Source of the DNA: Chrysophaeum taylorii
Lineage: Eukaryota > Sar > Pelagophyceae > Pelagomonadales > Pelagomonadaceae
Length of the DNA stretch: 64,000 nucleotides
Direction: 5' to 3'
NCBI GenBank assembly: GCA_029834535.1
Contig: JAQMWT010000208.1
Coordinates: forward strand, 1-64,000
The notes beneath the pieces were generated by a model. That model saw only the letters and a program-made list of their open reading frames with translations. It did no database searches and was not told the DNA's origin. Positions 10,182 through 21,191 of this stretch are shown piece by piece (the stretch's first letter is position 1; each line of letters opens with the position of its first letter). A program made the position numbers and the translations under genes.

Positions 10182-11882
10182 ATGGCAGAACACGCAGCAC
10201 GAGCCGCACCCAAGGCGATCACAGGTGCGGATATATTGAAGCTCGAAGCTCCTGTAGTTGAGTTTCTTAACGATGGAAATCGATTTCAGCTTCAGACTCG
10301 CAAGGTATCCTTGCAAATCAAGCACGTTAAGCAATTGTTACGGTCCAGTTATGCCGATGCCTTCCTCGAGTACGACTCGTACGAAGCATATGCTCGGTCG
10401 TGCAAGGACCATGAGATCCTCCGGAATCAAATTCTCGATCGCGGTTTCCTGGAATGGAAGACCGACAGGGCTGCTGATCTCCGTTTAGCCGTTGATGAAT
10501 TGCCCCCTGAATATCAGGAATGGCATTTCACCAACGAAGCTTCCCCCCACTTACCTGATGCAGAAGTAGCTCAGCTAGCTACTGTCTGTTACGACTATGA
10601 AGTCAAGGCATTACGTCCTGAAATCAATGCTCGTTTCTTAGAAGAGGAACGAATCTTAAATCGCGCGCACCCGAAGGCACTAGCTTTCGACACCCGTGTT
10701 CGTGCCCCTGTTACCATGTTTTCGTTAACTGCTGACTGGCACACTTCTCAGAATACGTATGCTACATTCTTGCATACTTACTTCAATCTTGAAAGTGTTG
10801 GAAAACCGGCACTTGCGGCCTGGCCCGCCATCAATGAGGTATACAACAAAAGTTATTTACCCGACAGGCTCGAGCTATTATGCTCATCGCCTTTAGTCAC
10901 TACGAGTCTGTTACGACTACTGATGTGTCCTATTTGAAACAGCAATTTAACTCTGTTGTTTATAATCCTAACTGGTATGTCCATGTATTTATCGAAGCTG
11001 TCCTAGCATTTAGGCAAATCTCTTACCAACTTAACCAGGAAGAGACTGACCTTCAATTCGACTTTGGCACTCTTTGTAGAAAAATATATGAAGAGATACA
11101 TCGGCATTATGCCGATAATACCAGCAACAACCGTTACGATCGTGGTTGGGTAGATTGGTGTTATATGTACGAAACCCGATCTTCATCTCGGCCTGTGCCA
11201 GAAGCTGAACGATTGTGTCACCCTACCAACCCTAGCTACATTTTAGAATACGCATTAGACCTTACAATGTAGTATCAAATGGGTCGAACAAAAGACGCTT
11301 AGAACGCCCTGTTTCTTGGCAACCCTATGTCGAAGGTTTATCATCTCAACCAAAGCCAAAGTTACTACTTACAAACACTTTGGACTCATCAGACAAAAGT
11401 CTGACTCAAACTGCTAACACACTCGCCTTCATCACTTCGCCCCAACCTGGTACATCTTCCACGTTTAATGCTAGACGCTTGCGTAACTCTAATGATGCTC
11501 GCCAGCCTTTCTCTCGCAGCGATTTATCGTATTATCGTCCTGGTGATTCTTACGTCACCAAGAAAACTGCCGGACAGTCCCATGACCGTCCAATTTACCC
11601 CCGCACTTTTGACAGGTCCTCTCGGTCTAACATGAAATTATTAGATCGAACAAACCACACCTTAAACACCCTGCGACAACAGTGTAGTGAACTTACGAAA
11701 CATGTGACAGATAATGAACGGATCAGCCACAAAAGAATATCAACAAGTTATTTGAGACTCTATTACAATCAGCTGACATTCTGTCAACGACATCTACTGA
11801 GGACAACAGTAGTTTACTTCGTCTAAACGAACAGCTCATGTTTGCAGAAGACATCATTTATGATGTAGACGTTCATCTATCC
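10182..11882 (+). pseudogene. Element A gag-like region
   Basis: Begins MAEHAARAAPKAITGAD and matches B. Mostly helical and charged, consistent with a capsid protein. No CCHC zinc knuckle was found in either copy. The frame breaks at about 10880, where A lacks one base in a GACAGGCTCGAG stretch; B is also broken here but by a two-base gain, so the same frames result by different events. Further breaks lie near 11270 and 11720. Confidence 0.7.
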
Positions 11883-11905
11883 TCGACCGAAAGTCGTTAA
11901 ACTAC
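11883..11905 (+). other. Junction motif 1 (gag / protease), element A
   Basis: Matches the consensus GACCGMAAHGTCGYTAAAC; one base has been lost in this copy. In B it reads S-T-E-K-S-L-N-Y then V-E-P. Confidence 0.75.
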
Positions 11906-12900
11906 GTGGAGCCACAACACCATACTGTTGTTACTGCTCCCACCCCAAAGGCAACTCCTCCTACTACAAACACACAGGGTAATCCTTCCAATACTGTGTC
12001 TAACCTCTTTGCCGCTTCCGCCATCTCGGCTTTACCACCAGCATTATTGTCCTCGCTATCTTCACAGGTCCAATCTGCCCTCAACCACCACAAGTCGAAA
12101 CCAACAGGGATGCCGATCATACCGCTATCGTCATTTGATGAAAAGCACGGCATGGCTGATAAGGCTGACGAACCATCCACCACCTGTTCAACCGATCATT
12201 ATTCCAACATGTTATTGCTGGAGGGCTTCTTCAGCCAGCCTCCACTAGCCCACATTCGGAAAACGCGCCTCACCAACGCATGAAGGTAAACGTGTCCCTC
12301 CACATTGCTCTTTTCTATATTTGACTCTTGTGCTACCATCTCATTGATGTCCACTGATTTTGCAATACCCAATCAAATTCCATTGGACTCAAATACGCGC
12401 CGATTGTTATTCAGGCGGCTACAGGACAACAACGGGCATCACATATGATGTTAACGTAACATTCCCCTACCAGATCATACAAGTTGGCTATGTTAAGATC
12501 GACTTCGCTTATGTCTTCACCCAGTGCATGACCGACATCTCGCTATCCTGAGCATGCTCGAGTGGAACCAGACGAACCTGACCACTGTGTTCAATGATCG
12601 AGCTCAGCCAAAGCTCAGCGCTGTCACGAGCCGCGTAGACAAAGATGTAGTATACCATCATGTGTGGTACCTGCTCTTCCTTGTCTCACTTACAACATCG
12701 CGCGCGACAAGCGGCTGGAACTTCGCTCTCTCGCATTTCCCCTCAAGCGATATGGAAACAGGGATCTACGGCATACTACCTACTCCAAGAGGTTTCCAGA
12801 TCGCCCGTGGATTCGCCCTTTGGTTCTCAATCTTCGGAAACAGAACAAATTTTTCAGCAAAACACGCAGCCATTAACCTGACTACTCACACGCCCAGTGT
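11906..12900 (+). pseudogene. Element A aspartic protease region
   Basis: The active-site codons gac tct tgt gct (D-S-C-A) are at 12323-12334, where the copia family normally has D-S/T-G-A. One base is missing just before them, so the frame is broken. The flanking sequence (HDRHLAILSMLEWNQTNL in B) follows in pieces. Confidence 0.6.
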
Positions 12901-12909
12901 TTCTCACAA

Positions 12910-14545
12910 AGAGTCCAATCTCCGCAAACCTCCTGTCATGTTACTTTGTTCTGGCTTGTCAAATCCGGCGTTCCTGTCTCAAGCCACTAATGACTTAGGC
13001 TTAAATATCAATGTAAGTTGTTGTTGAGTCCGATGATACGCTTGTTCGTATGTTACGCCACCGTTTTCCTACTGTACTATTATTTGAATCTCCCCGCCTT
13101 TATTAACCACCTTCACCTAATCTCACCAGAGGAAAGGCGCACATTCTATTGTGCTGTAATTGAGATCCCTCCCTGCACAACAGGAATTTACTAAACAGCA
13201 GAAGACAGAAGACTTACACATCTGCTGGACGACTCCTTTTCGACAGCGTGTCTGTCATCAAGCTACTCCAGCCCTTGGTACTACTGGCTGAGATGACGCC
13301 TCCGCATGGTACTGTCATCAAGACCATCACAGTGGCCAACCTTATCCACTACAGCGACTGGTCGTATGTTGTTGATAGGTCCGACCTACCTCTGTGGCGA
13401 CTACCAATCTAGAGAAGGATGGATATGCATTGCACGCAGGTATTCTACTGGACCAATTAAACTATTGTCGTGGCCCATCATCCATCCACGCCCCTTCCTA
13501 AAGATCGTGGATGATCAACTTCGCATTCCCAAAGCGCCGTTGGCTACCTAACCATCAAGACTGGATCCGGTGTTCCCGATCCTCCATATATGCCGTTCCT
13601 AAAACTTTACTCTCTCGCGGGTTTTGCTGCTCAGCACTATGGCTGACCTTAAATCCCTTATGTGTGTTACTGTTGCCTTCACTCTCACAACGAACGCGAA
13701 CAACGCACCCTGTTCAATCCGAGTGTACGCACTCACTCTGTTCAATCCGAGTGTACTTTTCATCAGTTGGCTTTAAAGCTCCTCTGTGGAGCACGCCCAA
13801 TGCAACACATCATCCTTGCCGCGTCAAGGTTTTTGCATGCTATATAATTTGCCAACTTACACTGACTGCCATGCGTGTCCTATTAAACGTTTTTTAAACT
13901 ACAACCGTCACTGATTTGCTAACACGCATCGACATCACACAACACCATACTGGTGGCTGCCCACTCTGACGGCAACCTCACCATAGACGCCACCACCAAA
14001 CAGCCCAAACTCCCATCAAAGCGACGGACACCGTTCACTGCTTCCGACATCCCCCGCGACCGGGACAGGTCCATATATTTGGAGCCGTTTATGGGTTACT
14101 TGTGGATAGTCCAAGCCCTTACCCTGATCGCCGACAACGGTTGCGATGGAGGACGGTGCCTCATGAATCCTGAGCCTTGCGAGGGCATCCGCTCCCGGCG
14201 TAGGTTGGCACCTATTCGCCTCCCGGGCGGGCCGGTTGGCAGCCGGAACGTTCGCAGTGGGACGGGGTATGGCCCGGGGGCGAATACGGAAGGTTATCGA
14301 CGAGTTGGTTGTCAGTCACATCGCGGTCTCCTCGTCGCATGGCGACAAGCGATGGTCACTCTCCGCCGACCGACCTTTCGGCGCTCCTCGTCTGAGCCCG
14401 TGATTCCGGGCTGGCTCCTGTCGGTCCGGCCTGGCTCCATGCTCGGGAGGGTCTGAAGTTAGTTAGTTAGTAGTCCAAGCCCTTCCCAAGTTGGCTCCGC
14501 TGCCACCTATGGCACCGCCATACAAAACTTGTCAGATGCTCTCTT
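12910..14545 (+). pseudogene. Element A cytosine-5 DNA methyltransferase domain (broken)
   Basis: Same domain as in element B. Motif I reads VMLLCSGLSNPAFL near 12937, the PC box with catalytic cysteine IPPCTT has its Cys codon at 13174-13176, and motif VIII is QSREGWICIARR near 13408. The second arginine of Q-x-R-x-R is glycine here but arginine in B. Motif IX (RTPFTASDIPRD) is open at about 14026-14100. After the short LINE-derived insertion (14121-14470), motif X follows as SQVGSAATYGTAIQ. Stops and frameshifts between 13026 and 13560 make it inactive. Confidence 0.75.
14121..14470 (+). mobile_element. Short LINE-derived element (350 bp) inside element A
   Basis: Flanked by a perfect 14-bp direct repeat TAGTCCAAGCCCTT (14107-14120 and 14471-14484). 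Its first part resembles the L2 leader (GATGGAGGACGG; GCCTCCCGGGC...GGCCGGTT). Its last part is the LINE 3' end with a GAAGTTAGTTAGTTAG tail. It has no protein and was presumably moved by the LINE machinery. Confidence 0.85.
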
Positions 14546-15072
14546 GTGATGCCTGGCTGCCTTACCTACAAGGCCACCGACAACTCTTTCGATTACACGG
14601 ATTCTCTTTTTGCTCTGGAAGATCACCACTTATCTCGTAGTCGTATATAGGGTACCTTCGTGGAAGTGACCGCAAACTCGGCTCTAAAATTCACTCAATG
14701 CTTGCTCCATTGCCAACCGTAGGCCAATATTATTTTACTCGACCCTCGCAACGGGAAATTACGCTACCCCACTCGACCGGAGTTGATTCGTGCTAACAAC
14801 CACCAAACAACAGGATATCTTCCTCTTGTCTCTACGCCATGACCTTTGCTGTGACATGCTCAGCAGTCTGCCTGCCGGTACGTACAGCATCGTATGGCAC
14901 CGGCGCTCCTCGTTGCCGATATTAAATCCCTTATGTTGGACCCTACCTTCCATAGCTGCCGTGACTAAGAAATCCTATGTATCCAATTTCATGACCATTG
15001 AATCAAGCTCACCACGTAGCACATATACCTTGCCTTTGGCACAAGCTTTATGATGTCTATTTCCAGCAACTG

Positions 15073-15096
15073 CTGACCGAAATGTCGTTAAACTAT
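15073..15096 (+). other. Junction motif 2 (methyltransferase / integrase), element A
   Basis: Encodes L-T-E-M-S-L-N-Y then I-S-S, between the methyltransferase C-terminal region and the integrase. Confidence 0.8.
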
Positions 15097-17182
15097 ATAT
15101 CGTCGTCCTACGAAGATACTCTCGTACTCGTGATGATGAGGATGCACCTCAAGTGACCCTGCTGCGCACCAGGATGACGACGCACCGCCGCTTCCACCTT
15201 GACACCGAACTCAAGTTCGATGTTCGGCGCAAACGGCATTCCCGCTCATCAATTCCTAAAGTCCCTACACGGATCCACTATCTCAATGCCAAAGAACGTG
15301 CCAATCGCTTTCCACCGGGTGCATCACTGCCCCGACAACGTGCTGCCAAGGCCCCCACGTACTTGCTCGCCCTGGATTCTCTGCTTCTGACATACCATCG
15401 CGACTTATGCACCGACTGCATCGCACACAACAAGCGCCACCCACAAGCATTTCAATGCGACCAAGCCTTCTTTGAGCAAACTCACAAAGCCGGCGAAGTC
15501 TGGGCGTGCGACGGCGGCTATGTGACCATCCCATCCGAATGGGGAGGCTTCACACATATCATCTTCTTCAAGGAACTCATCAAATTTCTCTTTGTGTACA
15601 CACGCACCACCAACGCCACGGGTTCACTCAAGCTCTGGATTTTGTGTATGACTGTCGTACACAACTCAACGTGCACATGCGCACCACTCGCTCCGTCAAA
15701 GCCCTTCAGCCAGCACATTACCTCCCCGTACCGCGTCGATAAGGGCATTCAACTCATCGCCTTCCCGCCGTACATGCACCACTTTAACTTTGAAGTTGAG
15801 TCTGCCATCGGTTTCATCGCCTCCGCCTCCTCAACTCGCCTTCGTTCTCTCCTTAATGCTCACTATCGTGGCGCCAAGATCGTGGAACCAGCCATCATGT
15901 TCCCATGGGCGGTGATACACACTTCAAAGCTATACCCTCCCGAACGCCACGCTCGAGCGCATTCATCATGCTATCTGAGTCCGCAACAGCTACTCTACAA
16001 CCAACTCAACACCCAACACATGACGGCTCAAGATTTTGGCGCTGAATGTTACCTCTTATTGGAGCCCCATGAACACCACAAGTGGGAACCGTGCCGCCGC
16101 AAATATCGTATCTCTGTTGCGCCAACGCGCAAAACCGCTCGTCTCCCCACGCGTCGACCATCTCGCTGACGTCGTCCTCAACCCTGAAAACGGACAAATG
16201 TGTTTCGTCAAGCTGCAATTCCTCTACATGTTCAGCATCCTACTCCTGATCCTGAACTAGCTCCTCCGCTTCACGCTCCTCCCGCGCCTTTCTCGCTCAC
16301 ACCACACACCGCTATCCAAGACCATGTCATTCAGAGGGGGACAAGGACTCCTCATACTCAGAGGGGGCACTCCCCACCTCCTTCAGCTCCTTCTTCGTCC
16401 CCTACTCCTGCCTCTTCTCCCTCTTCTGACGCTCTCGCCGACGAATCTGGCTCTATGTCACCGCCGCCCTTGCTTCCTTCTTACAAAGACCTTTTTGCAC
16501 AAGATGACCTCATTCTTGTCCCAGGTTCCAAACAGCCTAACACTCGCAAGGCCACTTCTATGAAAACTATCCGAGCCCGGTTACAAGCGTCTACTATTGG
16601 TGCTTACAAAGCCGCTGGTGGCAAGCTCGCCGATTTCCGCTGGGATCTTCGCCACCACTTTCTTACGTTCAAGTCTCCCGCCCTCTCCGCCCTTCATCTC
16701 CGTGGTGGTATCCTCTGGTCTGCTATCTGCTCAGAGGGGGAACATGCGTTGTTAGCTCGTCTTCTTCTCCCGTTGCGCACTGACTTACTTGCCCGCTACC
16801 CGCACGTCGATGGTTACTTCGCCCACGCCAAGTGCGCATCCAGCATCCCAGCTGCAACCTTTTTAACTGCTGATGGTTCACCTACGTGCCCTATTCCTCA
16901 GCCCCTTTTATCTGCGTTCACTGAACACGCTGCTGCCTTCGGCACTTCTTCCTTACAATATGCACTTACGTACCTGGCGCCGACCAGCTTATTGATCACA
17001 ACTCATCCGAGTTTGGCGCTACTTCTGCATCTCTGGCTGACTTGGAGGAATACCTTCTGGTCTCTACAGAGTTTATCACCCAGGTCTTACGTACCGACCC
17101 TACTATCCATATCCAACTGGAATCTGCCCCTACTACTCCTACTGACGCTGTTTCCGCTTATCCCGAAGTTGCGCACACTGCC
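15097..17182 (+). pseudogene. Element A integrase
   Basis: The frame 15153-16169 carries an N-terminal His/Cys region ending LCTDC and the rve core: first Asp in VWACDGGYV (about 15505), second in the damaged stretch near 15685, and the glutamate region FNFEVESAIGF near 15790. Downstream (16200-17180) lies a long, low-complexity Pro/Ser-rich C-terminal region, as in other copia integrases. Frameshifts at about 15680 and 16100 break it. Confidence 0.7.
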
Positions 17183-17206
17183 TCGACCGCAACGTCGCTA
17201 AACTAT
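17183..17206 (+). other. Junction motif 3 (integrase / RT), element A
   Basis: Encodes S-T-A-T-S-L-N-Y then N-S-P, just before the RT. It has a synonymous C/T change in the Leu codon relative to the other copies. Confidence 0.8.
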
Positions 17207-19074
17207 AATTCACCAGCCATTGTTGGTCCTGACGAATATAAGGTCCAAGAAGCGGACGTTTCCATTGACGAATATAAACTTAAGTGCCTCCACGGTTTGT
17301 CGCCTGAAAACAGGCACGCCTACCTCAAGGCCATCGCCAAGGAACTCCACGACATTATCCGCTTTGGCTGCTTCAAACTTTCCTTACCCGACGGTGTCTC
17401 TCGTCCTATTGACAGCAAGATGGTGCTGAAGATTAAAACAGACTCTGCAGGCAAATACGTTAAGCACAAGGCTCGCCTCGTACTACGTGGCTTCCTAGCA
17501 TCTCTTGGCGCCGATTTCTTTGGTACCTTCAGCCCCATGGCCACCATGACCGCAATCCGGGTACTACTAGCTATTGCAGCATACAAGCAATTGCCTGTCT
17601 ACCATGCAGACGTCCCGAACGCCTTCGTTCAGTCTGACATCGATGCCAATGTCTATGTTCAGTTACCAGACGGCATCAAGCTTATCGACCCCGATGACGC
17701 TAAGTACAAGGGCCGACGTCTACCGAAACTGCTGAAGTCACTTTATGGACTTCGGCAATCACCATCCCTTGGAACAAAGAGATAGACGGCTTCTTCCGTA
17801 GCCTTGGCTACAAACGCCTGCATTCGGACTCTTGCCTATATGCTCGAGTATCCGCACATGCTAAGTTCGTCGTATGCAGTCTGTCTGTAGACGACATTGT
17901 TATTGTGTCCAATGACGACCCTCTTCGTACTGAATTACAGGATGCCCTCCACAAACGGTATGCTGTAGAGCAGTTTGAACCTGTCCATACCCTCCTAGGC
18001 ATGCGTGTGTGTCGCACATCTGACGGTTCCATTTCTCTGGATGTGCAAGCCAAGCTGGATGAACTCTTCGCTGATCACCCAGTCTTGCAGCAACTGACCC
18101 CGCTTAAATATCCTATGTCATCGTCCTTCAAGTATAAAGATGGCACTCCCAGCTCTGAAACAGAGTTGTACATCAATTCGCACTTTGCCACCCTCCTTGG
18201 CAAGCTGGTGTTCATGCAAGTTGCCTGCAGACCTGACTTCTCGCAAGCCTTGGGCAGATGTTCGCGTGGTATGCATGCACCTACGTATGTTCACGTCCAA
18301 ATGCTAGAGCATTTGCTTCGCTACCTCAAGAAGCCGGAAAACCGCTCACTTCGCCTCTGGTTCCATCCTAAAGGTAATGCCATTGAAGCTCACCTTCGCA
18401 CTGTCTCCGCTAATCGAATTGATCTATCCACTGTGGTCGACTACCAACCGCAGGATGTATCTACTGGACAGTTTGACCCCTTAGTTGCCATGGTTGACGC
18501 TGACAATGCCCCTTCCTTAGCACAGGAAGATAGGAAATCTACCACCGGGTTTGTCTTCTATCTTTTCAACTGCCTTATTGGTTGGAAAAGCAAACTTCAA
18601 CCGATTGTCTCCTGCTCAACTCACGAAGCTGAGTTGATTGCCCTCAGTATTTGTGCTGATGAAGCTGTTTGGCTACGCAAGCTGCTGTTGGAACTCTCCT
18701 TTGTCGTCAACCCCACCTTCTACGTCAACAATGCTAATGGTGAGAACACCGCTGATCATGTCGACTTCGATGACAATGACAACCCAATTGCTGAAGATAT
18801 GCGCTTCATCAGAAGCCTACCTCTCTTGTCTGACAATGCTGCCGCTGTTCACACCTCTAATAACCCAGATGGGTCCTCTCGATCCAAGGCACTGTCGACC
18901 AGATGGTTTAAAATCCGTGAGTACATCTCGCTACAGAAAATACGAGTCCATCATGTTCCCGGCAAGCTGAACGTGGCGGATGGTTTTACAAAGCCACTTG
19001 CTGCTGAGTTCTCCACTTTTCGTTCTCTACTCGGTATGCATCATGCTTCTGACGACAAGCCTTTACAGGATTGA
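17207..19074 (+). pseudogene. Element A reverse transcriptase and RNase H
   Basis: Copia-type RT: KARLVLRGF, YHADVPNAFVQ (motif A aspartate) and KSLYGLRQSPS, then after a one-base loss near 17770 the catalytic box LSVDDIVIV (17884-17895). The box has S-V-D-D where copia elements normally have Y-V-D-D or F-V-D-D. RNase H follows: VAMVDADNAPSL, KSTTGFVFYL, CSTHEAELIAL, ending LNVADGFTKPL. The frame 17905-19074 is open for 389 codons. B has the same SVDD. Confidence 0.85.
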
Positions 19075-19089
19075 AGATGCCTAACTCTA

Positions 19090-19113
19090 GTGTCCGGAAC
19101 GTCGTTAAACTAG
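19090..19113 (+). other. Junction motif 4 (end of RNase H), element A
   Basis: Lies 17 bases past the pol stop. In the pol frame it would read V-S-G-T-S-L-N and then TAG in place of the Tyr codon. In the downstream 3' ORF it is read in a different frame. Confidence 0.65.
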
Positions 19114-20072
19114 CCCTGGCCTTACCTTCTTTTACCACAAATTTTTTGTACGCGGGCGAGTGTTGTTCATGTCTTCTCTTGACACTCCCGTGGCCGTGGC
19201 ATCTCACTAGTCGGTTGAAGGACAGTCCTTTCTCGCTCTCCACGGCCGAACTTTCCCCCAGGTTGTCGCAGAAGCAACGAACCATGACTGCTACAACTGC
19301 AACCACACTGGCTGCTGCGTTTGCACCGACACTAGCCGTGCATATCTCACCTCAGTCGCTGACGACGTTCCAGGACGGCCTCAGTATTGACTATGCTGCT
19401 TACAAGCGAGGAATCTCTCTCCTTGAGAACTTCCGTGTCCCTGTCACCCCATTTCTCTCTTCTTTTATGCGAGTGGAACGCACACTGACCTATGAGTCTA
19501 CTGACTTTTCATTGTTTGTAGACCTGACCACATTCATGTCCATGCGCTTACCCATTACTATACTTTGGGAGGCTGCTCCTGCTCTTGCTTCTATTGGCTG
19601 CTACAGATGCCCCAAACGCGAACGCTTCATTTTGTCGCTTTCCTTTTTTTACGCAGTGCCTCAACGATCGTGGACAACCGACTTTTCTAGTCTCGACCAC
19701 GTGCAGTTCCAACCGACTTTCCTAGTCTCGACCACGTGCAGTTCCAAGGCACAAACACCTCGTGAACTCCCCACTGAAGTGTCGAGTCACCTAAACACGG
19801 ACGACCATAAGAAGAATGGTCACATCCCCATTATCACAACACCGATCAGTTTACTTGTGACTCGTGTTCGAACACAGAGTCGCACAGCTCAGGCTATACA
19901 AGCCATCCATTCAGCATTTGATTACTACTGTTGCTCGATCGCGTGTACAACATCTTAACAACTACGCATCATCCTCTGATGATACAGAACCGCTATCACT
20001 CCGGGATGTAACGTTCGGCCACACTTATGTTCAGGCAGAACATTAAGGCTTCCTGCACTCCTTTTTTTAACG

Positions 20073-20096
20073 TTGACCGAAACGTCGTTAAACTAC
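20073..20096 (+). other. Junction motif 5 (inside 3' coding region), element A
   Basis: Encodes L-T-E-T-S-L-N-Y then S-H-S, in frame with the C-terminal half of the 3' region. Confidence 0.8.
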
Positions 20097-20879
20097 TCAC
20101 ACTCCACGCTAGACGCTACTCTGGAGATATCTTCACCACCGTTACCTACGCCTTCTGCTTCGCTTGCTGATTCCGACTTCTTGTGCCAAGAAGTCGACCA
20201 ACTCCAGGAAACTCTTCGAATCTATATTACGGAGGCTGCCATTGCTTCAATCACCTCCCTGGAGAACCGGCTCTTCCCTCCTACAGCCAACACCCACGTG
20301 TTACTTATACACTGTACAAGATCACAGAGCTGTTGTCTCGCTTAACACTCACCGCTCATGATCAACATGTTACCAACCACTCCTCCCCGGACGATCACCT
20401 CCTTCATCTACGTGACAAGTTGCTCTCATGCTTCAGAGCATTCCGTCCGCTCTCATGTGAATCTGAAGACTCTCCTATCTTCGTTCGCCAAGTCCAACCT
20501 TTTTTTTTGGAAAACCAACTGGACACCTTTCAACTAGATTCTCTGTCGCCATCCATACTGAATGCTCTACTTGCACTCACCCTTCTCTCGGCACCACATC
20601 ATTCAGCTATTGGTGTTCACCACCTTACAGCAGAAGCTGACGATGATTGATAATCCTAACACACTGTCTGTTGTTTCTGTGTTTCTTAATGTTCTGTTCA
20701 AAAGGGTCAAATCGACTCTCAGCTCCACCAAGTCCAAGTCCAAGTCCTAAGACCCGTATATACTCTTGATGCTTCGTACGTGACCTCTGTGACCATCAAG
20801 ACTGTATTCCCTCTTTTTTCTTCATCATCATCTTTCTCAAGAGATGCTCTACAGTCGCACCTTGCGCTTAAGACATCTC

Positions 20880-21176
20880 GAGGGGGTGCAGAGAAATCTG
20901 CTGCCTCTTACCCTTATCCGTCCGCTGAGAGCGTGATCTCTTCCTTACCCTTCTTCTTCCTTTCTACACAATCAAATAGTCCTCTGATTTGTGCCTACGC
21001 TCATCATCATGGTCTAGCGCGTCCCGAGGTATGTAGCACTATACACTTTACCTTTCTCGTGTAGTTCTAGATGCCGCCTGTCGTGTTCTGAGGATATAGG
21101 GAACATACCTTTTCATTCCCCGAATTAAATACTTCCAGACGTTCATGATGAGACGGGATGGTTTCCCAGGTGACTT
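20880..21176 (+). repeat. Element A polypurine tract and truncated 3' LTR
   Basis: GAGGGGG (20880-20886) is the plus-strand primer site. The LTR starts at 20887 and follows the 5' LTR to ...CAGGTGACTT at 21176. The last 25 or so bases present in the other LTRs are absent, replaced by GGTCTTG, 15 bp before the hAT element. Confidence 0.85.
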
Positions 21177-21191
21177 GGTCTTGAGAATAAC

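Larger units (their letters stand above)
19071..20750 (+). pseudogene. Element A extra 3' coding region
   Basis: Frames at 19071-19958, 19864-20046, 20073-20345 and 20183-20750 together match the region in B and C. The first frame has a Pro/Thr/Ala-rich start and the block DLTTFMSMRLPITI. The last part is helical and ends in a Lys/Ser-rich tail (STKSKSKS). No recognised domain. A Cys/His cluster seen in B is damaged here. It lies between RNase H and the right LTR, where most copia elements have nothing. Confidence 0.65.
9345..21176 (+). mobile_element. Copia-type LTR retrotransposon A with methyltransferase domain
   Basis: The order is LTR, primer-binding site, gag, protease, cytosine-5 methyltransferase, integrase, RT, RNase H, extra 3' coding region, polypurine tract, LTR. 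IN before RT and the RT/RNase H type place it in the Ty1/copia group. It is nearly identical to element B over long stretches (for example the RT-RNase H protein). Many one- or two-base indels break the frames and a 350-bp LINE-derived insertion sits in the methyltransferase. The last 25 or so bases of the right LTR are missing. Confidence 0.9.
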
